A stretch of DNA of 33,159 nucleotides, taken from NCBI GenBank assembly GCA_900546085.1, contig URBS01000009.1, positions 1 through 33,159 of the forward strand, written 5' to 3'. The stretch's first letter is position 1, and the number at the start of each line of letters is the position of its first letter. Both the position numbers and the translations under genes were made by a program. Below are positions 30,619 to 33,159 of the stretch, piece by piece. The stretch is from an uncultured Collinsella sp. Lineage in GTDB: Bacteria; Actinomycetota; Coriobacteriia; Coriobacteriales; Coriobacteriaceae. The notes below the pieces were generated by a model. The model saw only the letters and a program-made list of their open reading frames with translations. It did not search any database and was not told the origin of the DNA.

Positions 30619-32862
30619 ATGGAGCAATTCCCACAATCGAGCCCACGCGGCCCGCGCCGCGCGCCTGATAACCAGGCGCCGCACGAACGCCCGCACGCCG
30701 ACCGCCGCACCGGCGAGTCGCGACGCGGCCCGAGCCCGCATCGAACGCCCACCAACAAGGGTGCCTATGCAGCCAAGACCAACACCGGCGCCACACGCTC
30801 GTCCGCTACCGACCAGCAGGCGACCGCTCGCCCCAAATCTCGCTACATTCCTGCGCTCGACGGTCTGCGTACGCTCGCCGTCGTCGCGGTGGTGCTCTAT
30901 CACCTCAACCTCACGTGGGCTCAGGGCGGCCTGCTCGGCGTCACGATCTTCTTTGTGCTTTCGGGCTATCTGATCACGCGCTTGCTGCTCAACGAAGTCG
31001 CTAGGACCGGCCGCATCGACCTTAAGAGCTTCTGGATTCGCCGCATCCGTCGCCTGGTCCCTGCCGTGGTAACGGTAGTGTTCGTGACCTGCGCGCTGTG
31101 CACCATCTTTAACCACGTGATGCTCACCAAGATGCGCCCCGACATCCTACCGTCGCTGCTGTTCTTCAACAACTGGTGGCAGATTGCCCAAAACGTCTCG
31201 TACTTCAATGCCCTGGGCGACCCCTCGCCGCTCACGCACTTTTGGTCGCTTGCCATCGAGGAACAGTTCTACCTGATTTGGCCGCCACTGCTGTTTGCCA
31301 TGGTATCCATGCATGTGAGCAAGCCCAACACGCGCCGCGTGGTTCTGGGCCTTGCCGCGGCATCTGCCCTCGCCATGATGGTGCTTTACAACCCTGCCGC
31401 CGACCCCAGCCGCGTGTACTACGGCACCGACACCCGCGTGTTCTCGCTGCTGCTGGGCGCCTGGATGGCCTTTATCCCCGATCGCGACCTGGCGCCGGTG
31501 CGTCTCGCACATCGTTTGGGGCTCAATCGCCTGGCTGGCGCCGCCAAGCACGGCAAGAACGCCGAGGGCAAGTCTGGCGAGAAGGCCGGCGAAGCAGCCG
31601 AGACCGCTCCGGCACAGCCGAGCGCCCTCGTGCGCTTTTGGTCCTCGCCCGCATCCATCGATGTGTTGGGCGTCGTGGGTCTGGTTGGCCTTGCCGCCAT
31701 GGTCGCGCTCACCAACGGCTACACCGCGTTCCAGTATCGCGGCGGCACGCTGTTATGTTCCATCCTCACGCTCATGGTCATCGCAGCCTGCGTGCAGCCC
31801 CAGGGAATGGTTGCCCGCGCGCTGTCCGCCGAGCCGCTCGTGTGGGTCGGCAAGCGCTCGTACAGCATCTACCTGTGGCACTATCCGCTGCTGTTGCTCA
31901 TGAACCCGGTCGCCAACATCAACGATACGCCCTGGTGGCAGTACATTTTGCAGGTGCTGCTGGTGGTCGCCGTAGCCGAGTGCTCCTATCGCTTTATCGA
32001 AACGCCGTTTAGGAAGGGCGCCTTCGGCCGCACCGTCGCCGAGTTCCGCAATGGCACCACCACGCCCGCCAACTGGACACGCGCGCACGTCCCTGTCTGC
32101 GCAGCCTGCGCCGTCGTGTTGGTCGTCGCACTGGGCGGCCTGGTCTTTGTGCCCGAGACGTCTGCGCTGAGCGGCGAGGGCGCCGAAGTTCTGAACAAGG
32201 AAGCCAAAAACACCGCGCCCACCGACCAGCAGGCGGCCGACGACACCGACAAGGACAACGACGGCTTCCCCGATGGCTCCTACGACCTGTTGATGATCGG
32301 TGACTCCGTGTCGCTGCGCGCCGTTGATTCCTTTGACGGCGTGTTCCCGCACAGCCATATCGATGCCGAAAAGGGCCGCCAGTTTGATGCTGGCCGCGCG
32401 ACATTTGAGGGCTATATCCAGCAGAACCTTGCCGGCAAGATCGTGGTCTTTGCCCTGGGCACCAACGGTTTGGTAACGGACGCCCAGGTCGACGCGATCA
32501 TGGCCGACGCCGGCGAGCAGCGCATTGTCGTGTTTGTAAACACGCGTAGCCCGCAGCCGTGGGTCGGGTCCACGAACCAGGCCATCGCCAACGCCGCCAC
32601 GCGCTACAAGAATGTACGCGTTGTCGACTGGTACGGGTACAGCGCCAACCGCAACGACCTGTTCGACGGCGACGGCACGCACCTGTCGACCACCGGCGTG
32701 ACCGAATACCTCAACCTGATCCACGATGCGGTCAAGAAAGACCTGCCCGTGCACCCCGAGGACCACGTCAACGATCCGCAGCCGGCAGCCGTCAAATCCG
32801 CCGCCGACGCACTCGTCAATGCCCTCGCCTACAAACCACACAAGCTGGGCACCGACAAGTAA
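30619..32862 (+). CDS. OatA-like acyltransferase: membrane AT3 domain plus SGNH esterase domain
   Basis: A 747-residue O-acetyltransferase of the OatA type, which acetylates cell-wall glycans. Residues 1-74 are a disordered Arg/Pro/His-rich cytoplasmic tail. The acyltransferase-3 domain (about 75-480) has YIPALDGLRTLAVVAVVLYH with His95 and about ten helices, with a Lys/Glu/Ala-rich loop near 310-335. The extracytoplasmic SGNH domain (about 550-735) has Ser563 in MIGDSVSLR, an Asn block LGTNGL and Asp685/His688 in GDGTHLS. ATG 30619 has a weak GGAT 9 bases upstream. It is divergent from the ribokinase gene. Peptidoglycan is the likely target, but another wall polymer is possible. Confidence 0.9.
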   Translation: MEQFPQSSPRGPRRAPDNQAPHERPHADRRTGESRRGPSPHRTPTNKGAYAAKTNTGATRSSATDQQATARPKSRYIPALDGLRTLAVVAVVLYHLNLTWAQGGLLGVTIFFVLSGYLITRLLLNEVARTGRIDLKSFWIRRIRRLVPAVVTVVFVTCALCTIFNHVMLTKMRPDILPSLLFFNNWWQIAQNVSYFNALGDPSPLTHFWSLAIEEQFYLIWPPLLFAMVSMHVSKPNTRRVVLGLAAASALAMMVLYNPAADPSRVYYGTDTRVFSLLLGAWMAFIPDRDLAPVRLAHRLGLNRLAGAAKHGKNAEGKSGEKAGEAAETAPAQPSALVRFWSSPASIDVLGVVGLVGLAAMVALTNGYTAFQYRGGTLLCSILTLMVIAACVQPQGMVARALSAEPLVWVGKRSYSIYLWHYPLLLLMNPVANINDTPWWQYILQVLLVVAVAECSYRFIETPFRKGAFGRTVAEFRNGTTTPANWTRAHVPVCAACAVVLVVALGGLVFVPETSALSGEGAEVLNKEAKNTAPTDQQAADDTDKDNDGFPDGSYDLLMIGDSVSLRAVDSFDGVFPHSHIDAEKGRQFDAGRATFEGYIQQNLAGKIVVFALGTNGLVTDAQVDAIMADAGEQRIVVFVNTRSPQPWVGSTNQAIANAATRYKNVRVVDWYGYSANRNDLFDGDGTHLSTTGVTEYLNLIHDAVKKDLPVHPEDHVNDPQPAAVKSAADALVNALAYKPHKLGTDK

Positions 32863-33159
32863 CACGCGGCCAAATCTGCTTCCACCCGCAGGGGGCGTCG
32901 GCCGTGGCCGACGCCCCCTGCGGCAGTTAGGGACGCTCCTTTTGCACCGGCACCTTGAGGCACTTCTGGCGCAGCCAATGAAGACCTCTAGAGATGAATT
33001 TCAAGCCGCTCCGCCGCTCCAGGCATCGTTTCCGCGCCTCGCGCCTGCCCCAAACAATCAAAACAAGCCCTTTTCGCCGCAACCTCAAAGGTCTGTGGGC
33101 AAAAAAGGGCAAATATGAGTACTGTTACCATTTTAGTAGCAAGCAAAACCACCCAAAAT
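32863..33159. other. Gene-free right end, 297 bases
   Basis: After the terminator hairpin no supported gene is seen. The sequence becomes AT-rich towards the end (AAAAAAGGGCAAATATGAGTAC), and could be another repeat or the upstream region of a gene beyond the window. Confidence 0.5.
32887..32922 (+). terminator. GC-rich hairpin after the OatA-like gene
   Basis: Perfect inverted repeat, arms 32887-32903 and 32906-32922 (starts CGCAGGGGGCGTCGGCC). It has no immediate T tract; CCTTTTGC follows about 16 bases later. Probably a terminator with an atypical tail. Confidence 0.6.

Noticed and set aside
32927..33112. 61-residue minus-strand open frame at the right end
   Set aside because: It starts with TTG without a ribosome site, is Arg-rich and runs through likely repeat DNA.

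Overview
The window is most likely chromosomal DNA from a gut actinobacterium of the class Coriobacteriia, probably Collinsella. The reasons are GC-rich codon use (gcc, cgc, ctc, gac), strong purine-rich ribosome binding sites, glucose-family PTS permeases without a IIA domain, and many long palindromic intergenic repeats. The assignment rests on recall of this group, not on a search. No RNA gene, integrase, transposase or CRISPR array was found.

Layout. 1-160: palindromic repeat. 161-6529: carbohydrate cluster with a PTS EIIBC and a DUF4038/GH140-like glycosidase on the minus strand, divergent from a serine esterase and a DUF1593 (Sde182-type) nucleoside-hydrolase-like protein on the plus strand. 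The 490-base divergent region holds three TAAACA/TGTTTA palindromes. 6530-6877: second copy of the terminal repeat, with a perfect 27-base inverted repeat. 6878-11175: a four-gene plus-strand cassette (DUF4428 zinc-finger protein, zinc-ribbon membrane protein, SPFH protein with C-terminal zinc ribbons, lipoprotein), probably for envelope maintenance or stress. 11285-15281: a minus-strand signalling operon with a 7TM sensor-like protein lacking a visible kinase core, a histidine kinase and a LuxR-type response regulator. 15424-21338: a minus-strand beta-glucoside-type region with a PRD antiterminator behind an attenuator hairpin, a second EIIBC, an esterase, a DUF4867 protein and a GH1 6-phospho-beta-glucosidase. 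Its 17974-21338 part looks AT-richer than the flanks. 21539-22027: luxS. 22164-26967: a minus-strand operon of a fucose/arabinose-isomerase-like protein, split transketolase (N and C subunits) and an FGGY kinase. 27228-28238: a LacI-type regulator. 28466-30433: a ribonucleoside salvage pair (ribokinase, nucleoside hydrolase). 30619-32862: an OatA-like O-acetyltransferase. 32863-33159: a terminator hairpin and non-coding sequence.

How it fits together. Isomerase, FGGY kinase and two-subunit transketolase is the enzyme logic described for non-oxidative D-apiose catabolism (apiose to apulose, to apulose 4-phosphate, then transketolase cleavage). The GH140-like protein at the other end of the window belongs to the family that contains apiosidase. 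Similar TAAACA/TGTTTA operator-like palindromes sit before the GH140/PTS/esterase cluster, before the isomerase operon and before the LacI gene. This suggests one regulon for uptake, cytoplasmic hydrolysis and breakdown of a plant glycoside carrying apiose or a similar sugar. The kinase keeps the glycerol-contact residues of glycerol kinase, so its substrate is open.
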